A DNA stretch of 45,301 nt from Bacteroidaceae bacterium (GCA_017416805.1 JAFQBB010000034.1:1-45301); one strand, 5' to 3'. Positions 5,470 to 14,532 are shown, counted from the stretch's first letter. A program made the numbers and translations. Notes: generated by a model not told the origin, from the letters alone.

Positions 5470-6514
5470 AACATATAATGTAATTGACCTTTTTTGTGGC
5501 TGCGGAGGATTGTCTCTTGGCTTTGAGCAAGCTGGCTATAATGTATTGCTCGGCATTGACATATGGAAAGATGCTCTTGAAACTTTTAGACACAATCACA
5601 AAAATGGTGCAACTTTATGTGCCGATTTATCAAAAATAACAGGTGAAGACGTTGACCGAGAAATTAATTTTCAAAAAGTTGATGTCATTATTGGTGGACC
5701 TCCATGCCAAGGTTTTTCCGTTGCTGGTAAAAGAATTATAGATGATGAACGTAATTCTTTATACAAATCTTTTGTTAGGATGGTGGAGTATTTTAAGCCC
5801 AAGGCTTTTGTGCTAGAGAACGTACCCAATATACTATCTATTGGAGGAGGTACTGTCAGAGAGACTATTATTTGTGATTTTCAACGACTTGGCTATAATG
5901 TTGTGACACAAGTATTGACAGCCTCGGACTATGGTGTTCCCCAAAATAGAAGAAGAGCAATATTCGTCGGTCTTAAAGAGTTTTCTTTCGATTTTGACAT
6001 TCCAAAGGTCGTACATAAAGTAACTACAGCAGAAGCGTTGTCTGATTTACCGGAAGGTTCTCAAAGTTATAAAAGCGATTACATATGTGATTCCCAAAGC
6101 GATTATCAAACTTTTATGAGACAAAACAGCAAAGGCGTCATGAATCATGAAGTAACTATGCACAATGCACAAACAACAGAGATAATTGCAATGGTTCCAG
6201 ATGGAGGCAATTACAAGGACTTGCCATTATATCTTCAAAATACACGCAAAGTTCATATTGCTTGGACACGTTTGAATAGCCAAAAGCCAAGTATTACAAT
6301 TGATACAGGTCATCGACATCATTTCCATTACAAATGGAATAGAGTTCCGACAGTTCGAGAGAGTGCAAGGATTCAGTCATTTCCTGATGATTTCGAGTTT
6401 TTATGTAGTAGAACAAGTCAATATAAACAAGTAGGTAATGCTGTGCCCCCATTAATGGCTAAGGCAATCGCGGAACAACTAAAAAAGAATTTATTATGTC
6501 AAAAAAAACAATGA
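5459..6514 (+). CDS. DNA (cytosine-5) methyltransferase, first of two
   Basis: 351 residues with the full C5 motif set: motif I DLFCGCGGLSLGFEQAG (about 10-26), motif IV GGPPCQGFSVAG with nucleophile Cys83, motif VI ENV (120-122), motif VIII VPQNRRRAIFVG, and motif X QVGNAVPPLMAKAIAE near the end. S-adenosylmethionine-dependent methylation of cytosine protects host DNA from the partner nuclease. The region between motifs VIII and IX is the target-recognition part; I cannot infer the site. It overlaps both neighbours (11 bases upstream, 19 bases downstream). Two C5 enzymes beside one nuclease is typical of asymmetric recognition sites. Confidence 0.95.
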   Translation: MKNRTYNVIDLFCGCGGLSLGFEQAGYNVLLGIDIWKDALETFRHNHKNGATLCADLSKITGEDVDREINFQKVDVIIGGPPCQGFSVAGKRIIDDERNSLYKSFVRMVEYFKPKAFVLENVPNILSIGGGTVRETIICDFQRLGYNVVTQVLTASDYGVPQNRRRAIFVGLKEFSFDFDIPKVVHKVTTAEALSDLPEGSQSYKSDYICDSQSDYQTFMRQNSKGVMNHEVTMHNAQTTEIIAMVPDGGNYKDLPLYLQNTRKVHIAWTRLNSQKPSITIDTGHRHHFHYKWNRVPTVRESARIQSFPDDFEFLCSRTSQYKQVGNAVPPLMAKAIAEQLKKNLLCQKKQ

Positions 6515-8031
6515 AATACTACGAAGTGCCTGATAATTGTTGGCAAAGAATACATTTTGTTAGACCTCGATTCAAAAGCAACATCGAGAATGTTCTTTTG
6601 TATATGGCAAATGAATGTTGCCGCATACCAAAATCTTCTTGTGAAGAATATAACAAAAGATATTTTAACGCTATAAAGATGTTTCCTGGCAACATTGATA
6701 TGGCTGACAAAACTTTGCACAATTGGAGAACTGAAATTCCTGCATTGTTCTCTTTTTATACAGAGGATAAAAATTTGAATATAACTGAAACTTCAAACAT
6801 GGCTAAGTTCTTGCACGAGAATCAAGATCTGACCCAATTTTTGAAGTTATTTTTGTTTTCATTTCAGTTCCCAGGAGGACATCTGAAACCACAAGACTTG
6901 AAGGATATTATATACAACAACATTCGATTCAAGCCCGCAAAATCCATCATTCAGGTTCTTATGGCAGGCAACAAAATTCTTTCCGCCCAAGAAAGTTTGA
7001 AGGAAATGTCCATTTCTGCTGAAGAAGCAACATTCTGTATTTTTAATGACATTCGATTTACAAGTGGAAAGTTTACCCCTGACGAAGTTGCTGCTACAAT
7101 TCTGAAAAACAGAAAAGAGGGAATAAAATACTATAATCCTAAAGATTCCAAGTCGTTGTCCCTCACAGGAAAAGCCCGTTCCAAAGGGGATATGACAAGA
7201 TACGCTGGGGATATCCTTGATTATATGGAACTTGCCAATTTATTAGAAAGCCATAATGGATACTTTACCCTTAAAGGGAATGAATTAGCATCTATCAAAC
7301 TTTTTGCAGAAGATAAAACATTCTTTACTGGCTACGAGAAATTCTATAAAAAGCGTACTCTTGATACGTCAGAGTTGTCAAAAGTTGAACCTCTTTGGTT
7401 TGACTACGTAAATCGGTCCATGAGACCAGATTTGTTCAAAACCGATATACGAAGTCTTTTGGCTCCAAACGAGGACATCGACGTCATATTTAACGATACT
7501 CTTACTCCGAGTGACAGCGCAGAAATTGAAGAAGCCTTTGAAACACGAATTCAACATGTGGTAACGTCTTCTGATAAAACCACTAAAGATATTGGCAATC
7601 TAGGAGAAGCATTAATTTGTGGTCATGAAAAGATGAGGTTAAAACTTCATGGATATGAAGAATTTGTGCGCCTTGTGCAAATCGTAGATAGTCCTTCCTA
7701 TCATCCCGGATTCGATATTGATAGTTATGAAGCCGATGGAACAGAAGACCATAGGTATATAGAAGTCAAGACTACTATCAGTAAACAGAAAATACAAATG
7801 TACGGTTTTCACATGTCCCCAAATGAATGGAGAGTTGCAGGAACAATAAAAGAGCATTATTGTGTTTATCGCCTTATGCTCAGTGAAAAAGAAAAGATTC
7901 TTTTTATACTTCGAGACCCTGTTAGATTATATAAGACAGACCAAATTGAGGCAGAACCTCGTGATGGTATGGAAATCTCATTTACGACTGATTCTTTTGA
8001 ACCTACAACATTGCTTTCATGGAAAAGATAA
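6496..8031 (+). CDS. Restriction endonuclease with C-terminal DUF3883-type nuclease domain
   Basis: 511 residues. The first 350 are helical with no family I recognise and probably bind DNA. Residues about 364-500 match the DUF3883/PD-(D/E)XK fold: IGNLGEALI, then GFDIDSY with D407, then YIEVKTT with E423 and K425 as the metal-binding and catalytic set. The protein is thus the likely cleaving subunit of the operon. An alternative start at 6511 would overlap the methyltransferase stop as ATGA. It ends 13 bases inside the second methyltransferase gene. Cytosolic, probably Mg2+-dependent. Its recognition site is unknown. Confidence 0.82.
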   Translation: MSKKTMKYYEVPDNCWQRIHFVRPRFKSNIENVLLYMANECCRIPKSSCEEYNKRYFNAIKMFPGNIDMADKTLHNWRTEIPALFSFYTEDKNLNITETSNMAKFLHENQDLTQFLKLFLFSFQFPGGHLKPQDLKDIIYNNIRFKPAKSIIQVLMAGNKILSAQESLKEMSISAEEATFCIFNDIRFTSGKFTPDEVAATILKNRKEGIKYYNPKDSKSLSLTGKARSKGDMTRYAGDILDYMELANLLESHNGYFTLKGNELASIKLFAEDKTFFTGYEKFYKKRTLDTSELSKVEPLWFDYVNRSMRPDLFKTDIRSLLAPNEDIDVIFNDTLTPSDSAEIEEAFETRIQHVVTSSDKTTKDIGNLGEALICGHEKMRLKLHGYEEFVRLVQIVDSPSYHPGFDIDSYEADGTEDHRYIEVKTTISKQKIQMYGFHMSPNEWRVAGTIKEHYCVYRLMLSEKEKILFILRDPVRLYKTDQIEAEPRDGMEISFTTDSFEPTTLLSWKR

Positions 8032-9452
8032 AAGTTGCATCCCTTTTTTGTGGGTGTGGTGGCATGGATTTAGGGGTAATTGGCGGATTTACTTTTCTTG
8101 ATAAGGAATATAAAGAAAATCCTTTCGAGATAGTGTATTCCGTTGATTTCGATGATTATTGTACTAAGATATATAATGAAAATTTCGAGCATAAATGTCA
8201 AGTAAAAGATGTTCGAGATATAGCTATTGAATTACTCCCTGAGTTCGACATGCTAATAGGTGGCTTTCCCTGCCAATCTTTCTCTATCTCTGCACAAAAC
8301 CCACCCAGACTTGGCTTTAAGGACGAGCGTGGTATGCTTTTTTTCGAGATGGTCAAAATACTTAGAGAAAGACAGCCTCGTTTTTTTATAGCAGAAAATG
8401 TCAAAGGGATTCTTTCCGCCAATGATGGAAAAGCTTTTCCTATGATAATCAACGAATTTAAAGAGGCTGGCTATCATGTTATGCACAAATTATTGAATGC
8501 TTCGGATTATGGTGTCCCACAGAAAAGGGAGCGTGTCATCATCATGGGATTTAGAGATATAGAAGACTATAAAAATTTTAAATATCCATCTAGAGTCCGA
8601 GCGGATGAAAGAAAGGTATTGCGTGATGTTATTATCGAAGACGAGAACCATAACGAATCTCTTTTCTTTAGCGAAAGAGCCGTAGCTGGTATGATGGCTG
8701 TTCGAAAAAAAATGAACAAAGGACGTGCAATGAATTTAGACGAACCCTGCAATACCGTCAGTGCGCATTTGGCAAAAGTAAGTTTAAATAGTACCGACCC
8801 TGTATATATGTATGAGGGACGATTCCGCAGATTCTCAGCACGTGAAGCAGCTAGAATACAGTCTTTTCCAGACAATTTCAAATTAGACTCTGTTTCACAA
8901 GGACGGCAGTATAAGGCTATAGGAAATGCTGTACCTCCCGTTATGATGTGGCACGTTATTAAGTCCTTACAAAAAGTTCTCGTGATTCATCAAATAAATT
9001 TCTCGTCTGTATTAGCTCAGTACCCTAACAATATAGTGCAACACGAAATCGTGACGCAAATAGAACCTACAGAAGAGTTTAAATATGATAAAGCAAAAAA
9101 TGTATTAATTAGTTTGGTTAAATCAGACAACATGAAGCAGTACCTAGATAGATCTGCAAAGATTTACTATACTGGCAAGAAATTTCCTGCAACAGTTGCA
9201 CTTAACAAGTTGTACTATTTTATGCCATATTTTAAAGGAAAGGGGATAAGGGACTTGTATTTTATTAAGATCGCACGTGTCGGAACACGAAAAGAAGGAC
9301 AACCAGACGAAGACCCAAAAGACTTTCGACTTGTTTTTGAGATTGAATATGTTTGCCAATTATTTGACGATTACAAATCTATCTCGTTAGAAATCTGGCA
9401 CACATTTACAGATACGACAATAGAAACCGTATTGAAAAAGACAAAATTGTGA
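8019..9452 (+). CDS. DNA (cytosine-5) methyltransferase, second, with C-terminal extension
   Basis: 477 residues. Residues 1-325 are a complete C5 methyltransferase: SLFCGCGGMDLG, GGFPCQSFSIS with Cys85, ENV (126-128), VPQKRERVIIMG, and GNAVPP (302-307). The remaining 150 residues are not part of the usual enzyme; they include YYTGKKFPATVALNKLYYFMPY and FKGKGIRDLYFIKIARVGTR and look like a separate folded alpha/beta domain that may read DNA or hold the partner proteins. Start overlaps the nuclease gene by 13 bases. It is a divergent sequence rather than a copy of the first methyltransferase, so the two probably modify different strands or sites. Confidence 0.93.
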   Translation: MEKIKVASLFCGCGGMDLGVIGGFTFLDKEYKENPFEIVYSVDFDDYCTKIYNENFEHKCQVKDVRDIAIELLPEFDMLIGGFPCQSFSISAQNPPRLGFKDERGMLFFEMVKILRERQPRFFIAENVKGILSANDGKAFPMIINEFKEAGYHVMHKLLNASDYGVPQKRERVIIMGFRDIEDYKNFKYPSRVRADERKVLRDVIIEDENHNESLFFSERAVAGMMAVRKKMNKGRAMNLDEPCNTVSAHLAKVSLNSTDPVYMYEGRFRRFSAREAARIQSFPDNFKLDSVSQGRQYKAIGNAVPPVMMWHVIKSLQKVLVIHQINFSSVLAQYPNNIVQHEIVTQIEPTEEFKYDKAKNVLISLVKSDNMKQYLDRSAKIYYTGKKFPATVALNKLYYFMPYFKGKGIRDLYFIKIARVGTRKEGQPDEDPKDFRLVFEIEYVCQLFDDYKSISLEIWHTFTDTTIETVLKKTKL

Positions 9453-9458
9453 GAATAC

Positions 9459-9965
9459 ATGGCCATGGCAAAGATTAAGGAACAACTCAAAAAGGAAATC
9501 TATGATTGTAGATTTCATGCAGATCTGATGTCATTAAAAGTAAAACAATTAAGGACATACAACACTGCATTGAATGTGGTATTGGCAATTACATCTTCTA
9601 GCAGCATTGCCAGTTGGACCATTTGGGATGAGTATGCCATATATTGGGGAGGACTCATTGCATTATCACAATTGATTACTGCACTAAAACCGCTATTCCC
9701 TTTTCATAAACATGTTCATACCCTCAATCATAGATGCTACAAGCAGGAGCTACTATTTCTTGAACTAATAGAAATGTGGCAAAACATTAACGACAAATCC
9801 GAAGATGAGGGTACAATAAAAACACGTTTATCGTATATTACAAAACAAATCAACGAGAACGAGTTCTTCGATGATGATGATGGATTTGAGTTTTCAAAAA
9901 ATCAACAAAAGGATGCTCAGTTAATGACTGAAGATATATTAGTAAATAAGTATAATATCAAATAA
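9459..9965 (+). CDS. SLATT-like two-TM membrane protein
   Basis: 168 residues. A charged N-terminal helix (KIKEQLKKEIYDCRFHADL) is followed by two hydrophobic segments (about 34-54 and 59-80), then a long helical cytoplasmic part and an acidic stretch FFDDDDGFEF. This layout matches SLATT-type proteins, which are predicted pore-forming effectors in several phage-defence systems. The gene begins 6 bases after the second methyltransferase stop (ATG at 9459, alternative ATG 9465), so it belongs to the restriction operon. I infer that it acts as a membrane-damaging back-up or as a membrane anchor; neither is shown by the sequence. Confidence 0.72.
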   Translation: MAMAKIKEQLKKEIYDCRFHADLMSLKVKQLRTYNTALNVVLAITSSSSIASWTIWDEYAIYWGGLIALSQLITALKPLFPFHKHVHTLNHRCYKQELLFLELIEMWQNINDKSEDEGTIKTRLSYITKQINENEFFDDDDGFEFSKNQQKDAQLMTEDILVNKYNIK

Positions 9966-9973
9966 ACAAAAAA

Positions 9974-10102
9974 ATGGGAAATAACAAAAATACTAATACG
10001 CCAAAAACAACGAAGGTTAGATTGCCTGGCGACCATATACAAAGTGAAAAAAAGATGCCAACTTTTCATCACCCCACAGTTCCAGCAAAACCAAAGAAAT
10101 AA
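9974..10102 (+). CDS. 42-residue basic proline-rich peptide at the operon end
   Basis: Starts 8 bases after the SLATT-like gene, preceded by an A-rich stretch that suits Bacteroidetes translation starts. The product begins MGNNKNTNTPKTTKVRLPGD and ends in a His/Pro/Lys-rich tail (HHPTVPAKPKK). No signal peptide or hydrophobic segment. Its position suggests a partner or regulator of the membrane protein. It is short, so it could be a chance frame, but the spacing and start context favour a gene. Confidence 0.6.
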   Translation: MGNNKNTNTPKTTKVRLPGDHIQSEKKMPTFHHPTVPAKPKK

Positions 10103-10509
10103 AAAAGGATATAGTAAAGCTACATAACTCATGGACTTTAGGCATTTATACTAAAGGCCAGTGGTTTTCTTGTTCCCTAATGTATCACCTGTACCAAGAG
10201 GCGGTACTAGATGTTTAATCATCTGCCAACCGACATAACTATAGCAGAAGTAAAAATGAAAGAAGTCCAGACGAAGTTACACCCTCCACCACCTCATAAG
10301 TAGACATGTGTGTTAATTTGGTGCTTATAAATAGAAAAGAGCTTCATCCCATCAACAGCCCCCTATTCCACCCCTACACCTTAACTATATAATACAGCCC
10401 GATTAATTTTCATCTTTTTGAAAAATTATTGGCCCAAGCTATTGACATCGCCTTCTATTGGTGGCACGTTTTTTCTTCCTGACCTGAGAAATATTTTCCT
10501 CACGTAGGG
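10103..10509. other. Non-coding spacer at the island's right edge
   Basis: No gene. Short hairpins: CTTTAG/CTAAAG around 10137-10158, GTACC/GGTAC around 10192-10208, and AGATG/CATCT around 10211-10226. The first could end the restriction operon transcript. No copy of the tRNA-Pro 3' end is seen here. Confidence 0.4.
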
Positions 10510-10556
10510 AAAAAAGAAAAGGAGTTGTGTCAACCTTGATAGTCGGACACAACTCC
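10510..10556 (-). terminator. Rho-independent terminator of tRNA-Pro
   Basis: GGAGTTGTGTC (10521-10531) pairs with GACACAACTCC (10546-10556), 11 bp. On the minus strand it is followed by TTTTCTTTTTT, a strong terminator just past the tRNA. Confidence 0.9.
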
Positions 10557-10577
10557 TAATATTTTCTCTCTCTTTGT

Positions 10578-10651
10578 CGGGGTAGCGGGATTCGAACCCA
10601 CGACCCCCTGCTCCCAAAGCAGGTGCGCTAACCGGACTGCGCTACACCCCG
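10578..10651 (-). tRNA. tRNA-Pro (anticodon TGG)
   Basis: 74 bases read on the minus strand, starting CGGGGTGTAGCGCAGTCCGG. The acceptor stem CGGGGTG/TACCCCG is intact. The anticodon stem CCTGC/GCAGG encloses the loop TTTGGGA, giving anticodon TGG. The T-loop GTTCGAATC is present. No CCA is encoded. Promoter at 10681-10711, terminator at 10510-10556. Confidence 0.97.
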
Positions 10652-10680
10652 AAAGATTGTGCTTCCCTTGAAAAGCGGTG

Positions 10681-10711
10681 CAAAGGTAGTACATTTTTTC
10701 TATTTGACAAA
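10681..10711 (-). promoter_or_regulatory. Promoter of tRNA-Pro
   Basis: On the minus strand TTTG (10708-10711) is followed after exactly 19 bases by TACCTTTG (10681-10688), a textbook Bacteroidetes promoter. Confidence 0.85.
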
Positions 10712-10739
10712 CTTTTCGGAGGATTTTTACAGATGAGTG

Positions 10740-10770
10740 TTTGCAATTTGGAAAACATTACGTACTTTTG
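10740..10770 (+). promoter_or_regulatory. Promoter of aspS
   Basis: TTTG (10740-10743), 19-base spacer, TACTTTTG (10763-10770). Transcription should start near 10777, leaving a leader of about 330 bases before aspS that includes the tandem repeats. Confidence 0.8.
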
Positions 10771-10781
10771 CACGAGTTAAT

Positions 10782-10945
10782 GAGCTACGAGTAACAAGCT
10801 ACAAGCTACGAGTAACAAGCTACAAGCTACAAGCTACGAGTAACAAGCTACAAGCTACAAGCTACGAGTAACAAGCTACAAGCTACGAGTAACAAGCTAC
10901 AAGCTATGAGTTACGAGTAACAAGCTACAAGCTATGAGTTACGAG
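10782..10945. repeat. Tandem repeat tract in the aspS leader
   Basis: Imperfect head-to-tail repeats of ACAAGCT, GAGTA and ACAAGCTACGAGTA modules fill 10782-10945. Further degenerate repeats (GAGTGAAGAGTGAAG, then ATAATTGATAATTAAT-type) continue to the aspS start. The copy order is irregular, so slippage-type variation between strains is likely. Confidence 0.9.
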
Positions 10946-11108
10946 TGATGAGTGAGAAAAGTGAAAAACGAAGAGTGAAGAGTGAAGAATCCAATAGATG
11001 CAAGCCAAACATTCGGCTTTAACTCCTAGCGAAGCGATAACTCCTCTAACTCCTTTAACTCCTAAAATAAGTCATAATTGATAATTAATAATTCATAATT
11101 AATAGATA

Positions 11109-12866
11109 ATGTACAGAACGAACACATGTGGAGAGCTTCGCCTCTCTGATGCAGGCAAAAGTGTGACACTGGCCGGATGGGTGCAACGTGCACGCAAGAT
11201 GGGAGGTATGACCTTCGTCGATCTGCGCGACCGCTATGGCATCACCCAGTTGGTATTCAACGAGGAAATAAATGCCGACCTTTGCGAACAGGCTAACAAA
11301 CTGGGACGCGAGTACGTCATCCAGGTGACTGGCGAGGTGAACGAACGCTCGAACAAGAATAAGAATATTCCCACGGGAGAGATTGAAATCATCGTAAGCG
11401 AACTGACGGTACTCAACTCGTCCGTAACTCCTCCCTTCACCATTGAGGACAATTCAGACGGTGGCGACGACATCCGTATGAAGTACCGCTACCTCGACCT
11501 TCGCCGTCCTTGCGTACGCGAAAACTTGGAATTGCGCCATCGCATGACCATGGAGGTACGCCGCTACCTCGACAGTAAGGGTTTCCTCGAGATTGAGACT
11601 CCTATGCTGGTAGGTTCAACCCCCGAGGGTGCACGTGACTTCGTGGTGCCCAGCCGTATGAATCCCGGACAATTCTATGCCCTCCCCCAAAGCCCTCAGA
11701 CACTGAAGCAGCTTCTCATGGTGAGCGGTATGGACAGATATTTCCAAATTGTAAAATGTTTCCGCGATGAGGACCTTCGCGCCGACCGCCAACCGGAGTT
11801 TACGCAAATCGATTGCGAAATGAGTTTCGTGGAACAGGAGGATGTCATCTCCACCTTTGAAGGTATGGCCAAGCACCTGTTCAAGGAGCTGCGCGGCGTG
11901 GAATTGACCGAACCTTTCTTGCGCATGCCGTGGGCAGATGCCATGAAATATTATGGTAGCGACAAGCCCGACCTCCGCTTTGGCATGAAGTTCGTTGAAC
12001 TGATGGACATCATGAAGGGACACGGTTTCCCCGTGTTCGATGGTGCGGAATACATCGGTGGTATCTGTGCCGAAGGTGCAGCTACCTACACCCGCAAGCA
12101 ACTCGACCAGTTGACCGACTTCGTGAAACGTCCGCAAATCGGTGCCAAAGGTATGGTTTATGCCCGTGTGGAGGCCGATGGCAACGTGAAGTCAAGCGTT
12201 GACAAGTTCTATTCTCAGGAAGTGCTTCAGCAGATGAAAGAGGCCTTCGGTGCCAAGCCGGGCGACCTTATCCTGATATTGAGTGGCGACGATGCCATGA
12301 AAACCCGCAAACAACTTTGCGAACTCCGCTTGGAGATGGGACGCCAGTTGGGCTTGCGCGACAAGAACAAGTTCGTATGCCTGTGGGTGGTTGACTTCCC
12401 CATGTTTGAATGGAGCGAAGAGGAAGGCCGCCTGATGGCCATGCACCATCCTTTCACGCACCCGAAAGAAGAGGACATCCCCTTGCTCGATACCGACCCG
12501 GCTGCCGTGCGTGCCGATGCCTACGACATGGTGGTGAACGGTGTGGAAGTGGGCGGTGGCTCTATCCGTATCCACGACTCACAATTGCAAGCCAAGATGT
12601 TCGAAATCCTCGGCTTCACGCCAGAAAAGGCACAAGAACAGTTCGGCTTCCTGATGAATGCCTTCAAATACGGTGCACCCCCTCACGGAGGTCTTGCCTA
12701 TGGTCTCGACCGTTGGGTATCGCTCTTCGCCGGCCTCGACAGCATCCGCGATTGCATCGCCTTCCCCAAGAACAATAGCGGACGCGACGTGATGCTGGAT
12801 GCCCCTGCCCCACTCGAACAGAAACAACTCGACGAGCTGAATTTGGCTATTGATATGAAGGAGTAA
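11109..12866 (+). CDS. aspS: Aspartyl-tRNA synthetase
   Basis: 585 residues, the usual length of the bacterial class II enzyme with a GAD insertion domain. It charges tRNA-Asp with aspartate in the cytoplasm. The N-terminal OB fold ([25 protein letters not shown]) binds the anticodon. Motif 2 is [20 protein letters not shown], and motif 3 is [16 protein letters not shown] with Arg at about 535. The end [16 protein letters not shown] is characteristic. Start is the ATG after an AT-rich leader. Transcribed from the promoter at 10740-10770, divergent from tRNA-Pro; a hairpin at 12900-12958 is the likely terminator. Confidence 0.98.
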   Translation: MYRTNTCGELRLSDAGKSVTLAGWVQRARKMGGMTFVDLRDRYGITQLVFNEEINADLCEQANKLGREYVIQVTGEVNERSNKNKNIPTGEIEIIVSELTVLNSSVTPPFTIEDNSDGGDDIRMKYRYLDLRRPCVRENLELRHRMTMEVRRYLDSKGFLEIETPMLVGSTPEGARDFVVPSRMNPGQFYALPQSPQTLKQLLMVSGMDRYFQIVKCFRDEDLRADRQPEFTQIDCEMSFVEQEDVISTFEGMAKHLFKELRGVELTEPFLRMPWADAMKYYGSDKPDLRFGMKFVELMDIMKGHGFPVFDGAEYIGGICAEGAATYTRKQLDQLTDFVKRPQIGAKGMVYARVEADGNVKSSVDKFYSQEVLQQMKEAFGAKPGDLILILSGDDAMKTRKQLCELRLEMGRQLGLRDKNKFVCLWVVDFPMFEWSEEEGRLMAMHHPFTHPKEEDIPLLDTDPAAVRADAYDMVVNGVEVGGGSIRIHDSQLQAKMFEILGFTPEKAQEQFGFLMNAFKYGAPPHGGLAYGLDRWVSLFAGLDSIRDCIAFPKNNSGRDVMLDAPAPLEQKQLDELNLAIDMKE

Positions 12867-12899
12867 AGACTATCTCCTATACATTATTAATATAAATAG

Positions 12900-12965
12900 G
12901 CACGGATTATGCGATTTATGCGGATAATATTTATTCGACAAGATACCGTAATCCGTGCTTTATTT
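12900..12965 (+). terminator. Terminator-like hairpin after aspS
   Basis: GCACGGATTA (12900-12909) pairs with TAATCCGTGC (12949-12958), then TTTATTT. The loop is long (39 bases), so the efficiency is uncertain. Confidence 0.55.
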
Positions 12966-12980
12966 CAACATAGGCTATTA

Positions 12981-13880
12981 ATGAAAAAGGTCGGATTACT
13001 GTTTCTTTTGTTTGCATTCAACTGTTTATCTTCATACAGTCAATTCTGGAGCAAACGCGATTTTTCACTAAGCATGAATTTTGATGTAGAATGTGAACCA
13101 GGAACCACATTCTTTCGCATGATAGCACTTGTTCCCACAACCCATGCAGGTATTCAAGAAATAGAAAAACTTGCATATAACATTCAACCGGATAGTGTAT
13201 ATTACCATAAGAATACGTGCTTTGCGGAATTCAAAATAGAGAATCCAGATTCAAATTTCACCATTACCGTTGATGTTGAAGGGCGGTTGTATAATAACGA
13301 TTATAAGACAGCAAACAGCAAGATAAAACTTTCTGAAGAAGAGTTGAATGACTATTTGGTCCATACCGAAATGTGTGAAGTAGATTCACCCGCCATCCAA
13401 ACAAGGGCACGCAGATTAGAAGCGTTAGAAAAGAAAACAATAGAAAAAATACACGTGCTTTGGGACGAGATTCAAAGCATTCCCTTCTTCCATGAGCCTA
13501 AGGCTGATGCAAAGAGTGCCTTGGAGGTCATCAAAGAAGGCAAAGCGAACTGTGTCGGCAAATCCCATATTTTTATTGCCTTATGCCGAGCTACAGGAAT
13601 TCCCGCACGACTGGTTTGTGGTTTAGCTCCCACAACTGGACATGGTTGGCCAGAAGTGTACATAGAAAAAAAAGGTTGGGTTAAGTTCGAGCCGACACAT
13701 TCCAATGAACGTAATTATCAAAGGATAAAAGGAAACCATATCCGACTCTCCGAAGGCATATTCACTTATAGAGGACTGAACACTAATCAAAGAATCCATT
13801 GGTGGTGGAACTGGAAAGGCAAATCAACCCAATGCAAAGTAAACGAAAATCATAAATTCAGAATACTTCGAAGTGAATAA
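12981..13880 (+). CDS. Exported transglutaminase-like protein
   Basis: About 299 residues from MKKVGLLFLLFAFNCLSSYS, a clear signal peptide (cleavage probably after SYSQ). An upstream in-frame ATG at 12909 lies inside the aspS terminator, so 12981 is preferred. The transglutaminase core is near the C terminus: GKANCVGKSHIF carries the nucleophilic Cys, TGHGWPEVYIE the His, and WVKFEPTHSN stands where the third catalytic Asp is usual (DPT), here Glu. Such periplasmic proteins are cysteine-protease-like or peptide-crosslinking enzymes. Substrate unknown. Confidence 0.82.
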   Translation: MKKVGLLFLLFAFNCLSSYSQFWSKRDFSLSMNFDVECEPGTTFFRMIALVPTTHAGIQEIEKLAYNIQPDSVYYHKNTCFAEFKIENPDSNFTITVDVEGRLYNNDYKTANSKIKLSEEELNDYLVHTEMCEVDSPAIQTRARRLEALEKKTIEKIHVLWDEIQSIPFFHEPKADAKSALEVIKEGKANCVGKSHIFIALCRATGIPARLVCGLAPTTGHGWPEVYIEKKGWVKFEPTHSNERNYQRIKGNHIRLSEGIFTYRGLNTNQRIHWWWNWKGKSTQCKVNENHKFRILRSE

Positions 13881-13893
13881 TCTTATATATTGT

Positions 13894-14532
13894 ATGAAGA
13901 TATCAGAAGAAACCCCACATAGCTGCGTGGATTGCGGCACACAAAATTGCAAATTCAAAGACCGTACCTATCCTGAATTTTGTCCTGCCAGCAATTTGGA
14001 CGACGCTGATTTGCAATGGGCACTTGAGCGATACGATGAAGGGCGCAACCACGACATCATGGTAGCCAGTGCCGAAGTGGAATTTGAGGGATATTGCCAA
14101 TGGACACGCGTACAGGAGATTATGGAGTTTGCTCACAAGATTGGTGCCAAGAGAATCGGAATAGCCAATTGTATAGGCCTTATAAATGAAGCTCGCATTT
14201 TTGCCCGTATCCTTCGAGCAAATGGTTTCGAACCTTACGCTATCATCTGCAAGGTAGCAGGCAAGACAAAATCCTCCATCGGTATTCCTAAGCAATGCGA
14301 AGAGATTGGTGCAGCCATGTGTAACCCCATCCTGCAAGCCCGTCTATTGAATGAAGCGAAAACCGATTTGAACGTCGTTATTGGCCTTTGCGTAGGACAT
14401 GACAGCCTTTTTTACAAATATTCGGAGGCGTACGTCACCACTTTAGTAACCAAAGATCGCGTAACGGGCAATAATCCTGCCGCCGCCCTCTACACAGCCG
14501 GGTCGTACTACAAGAAGAAATTTGGAGTATAA
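13894..14532 (+). CDS. DUF1847 cysteine-rich metal-binding protein
   Basis: 212 residues from MKISEETPHSCVDCGTQNC. A GTG at 13873 is possible but would overlap the previous gene. The N-terminal CVDCGTQNCKFK cluster suggests a metal site. The middle part (ARIFARILRANGFEPYAIICKVAGKTKSSIGIP, several segments) and GLCVGHDSLFYKYSEAYVTTLVTKDR are characteristic of DUF1847. It is a small cytoplasmic protein, probably redox or metal-related, of unknown reaction. It overlaps the frame of the next gene only if that gene uses its earliest start. Confidence 0.85.
   Translation: MKISEETPHSCVDCGTQNCKFKDRTYPEFCPASNLDDADLQWALERYDEGRNHDIMVASAEVEFEGYCQWTRVQEIMEFAHKIGAKRIGIANCIGLINEARIFARILRANGFEPYAIICKVAGKTKSSIGIPKQCEEIGAAMCNPILQARLLNEAKTDLNVVIGLCVGHDSLFYKYSEAYVTTLVTKDRVTGNNPAAALYTAGSYYKKKFGV

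Noticed and set aside
10426-10617. 63-residue minus-strand frame over tRNA-Pro
   Set aside because: It is the tRNA and its terminator read as protein.
10782-10945. CRISPR array
   Set aside because: The repeats are short, irregular and lack unique spacers; this is an imperfect tandem repeat.
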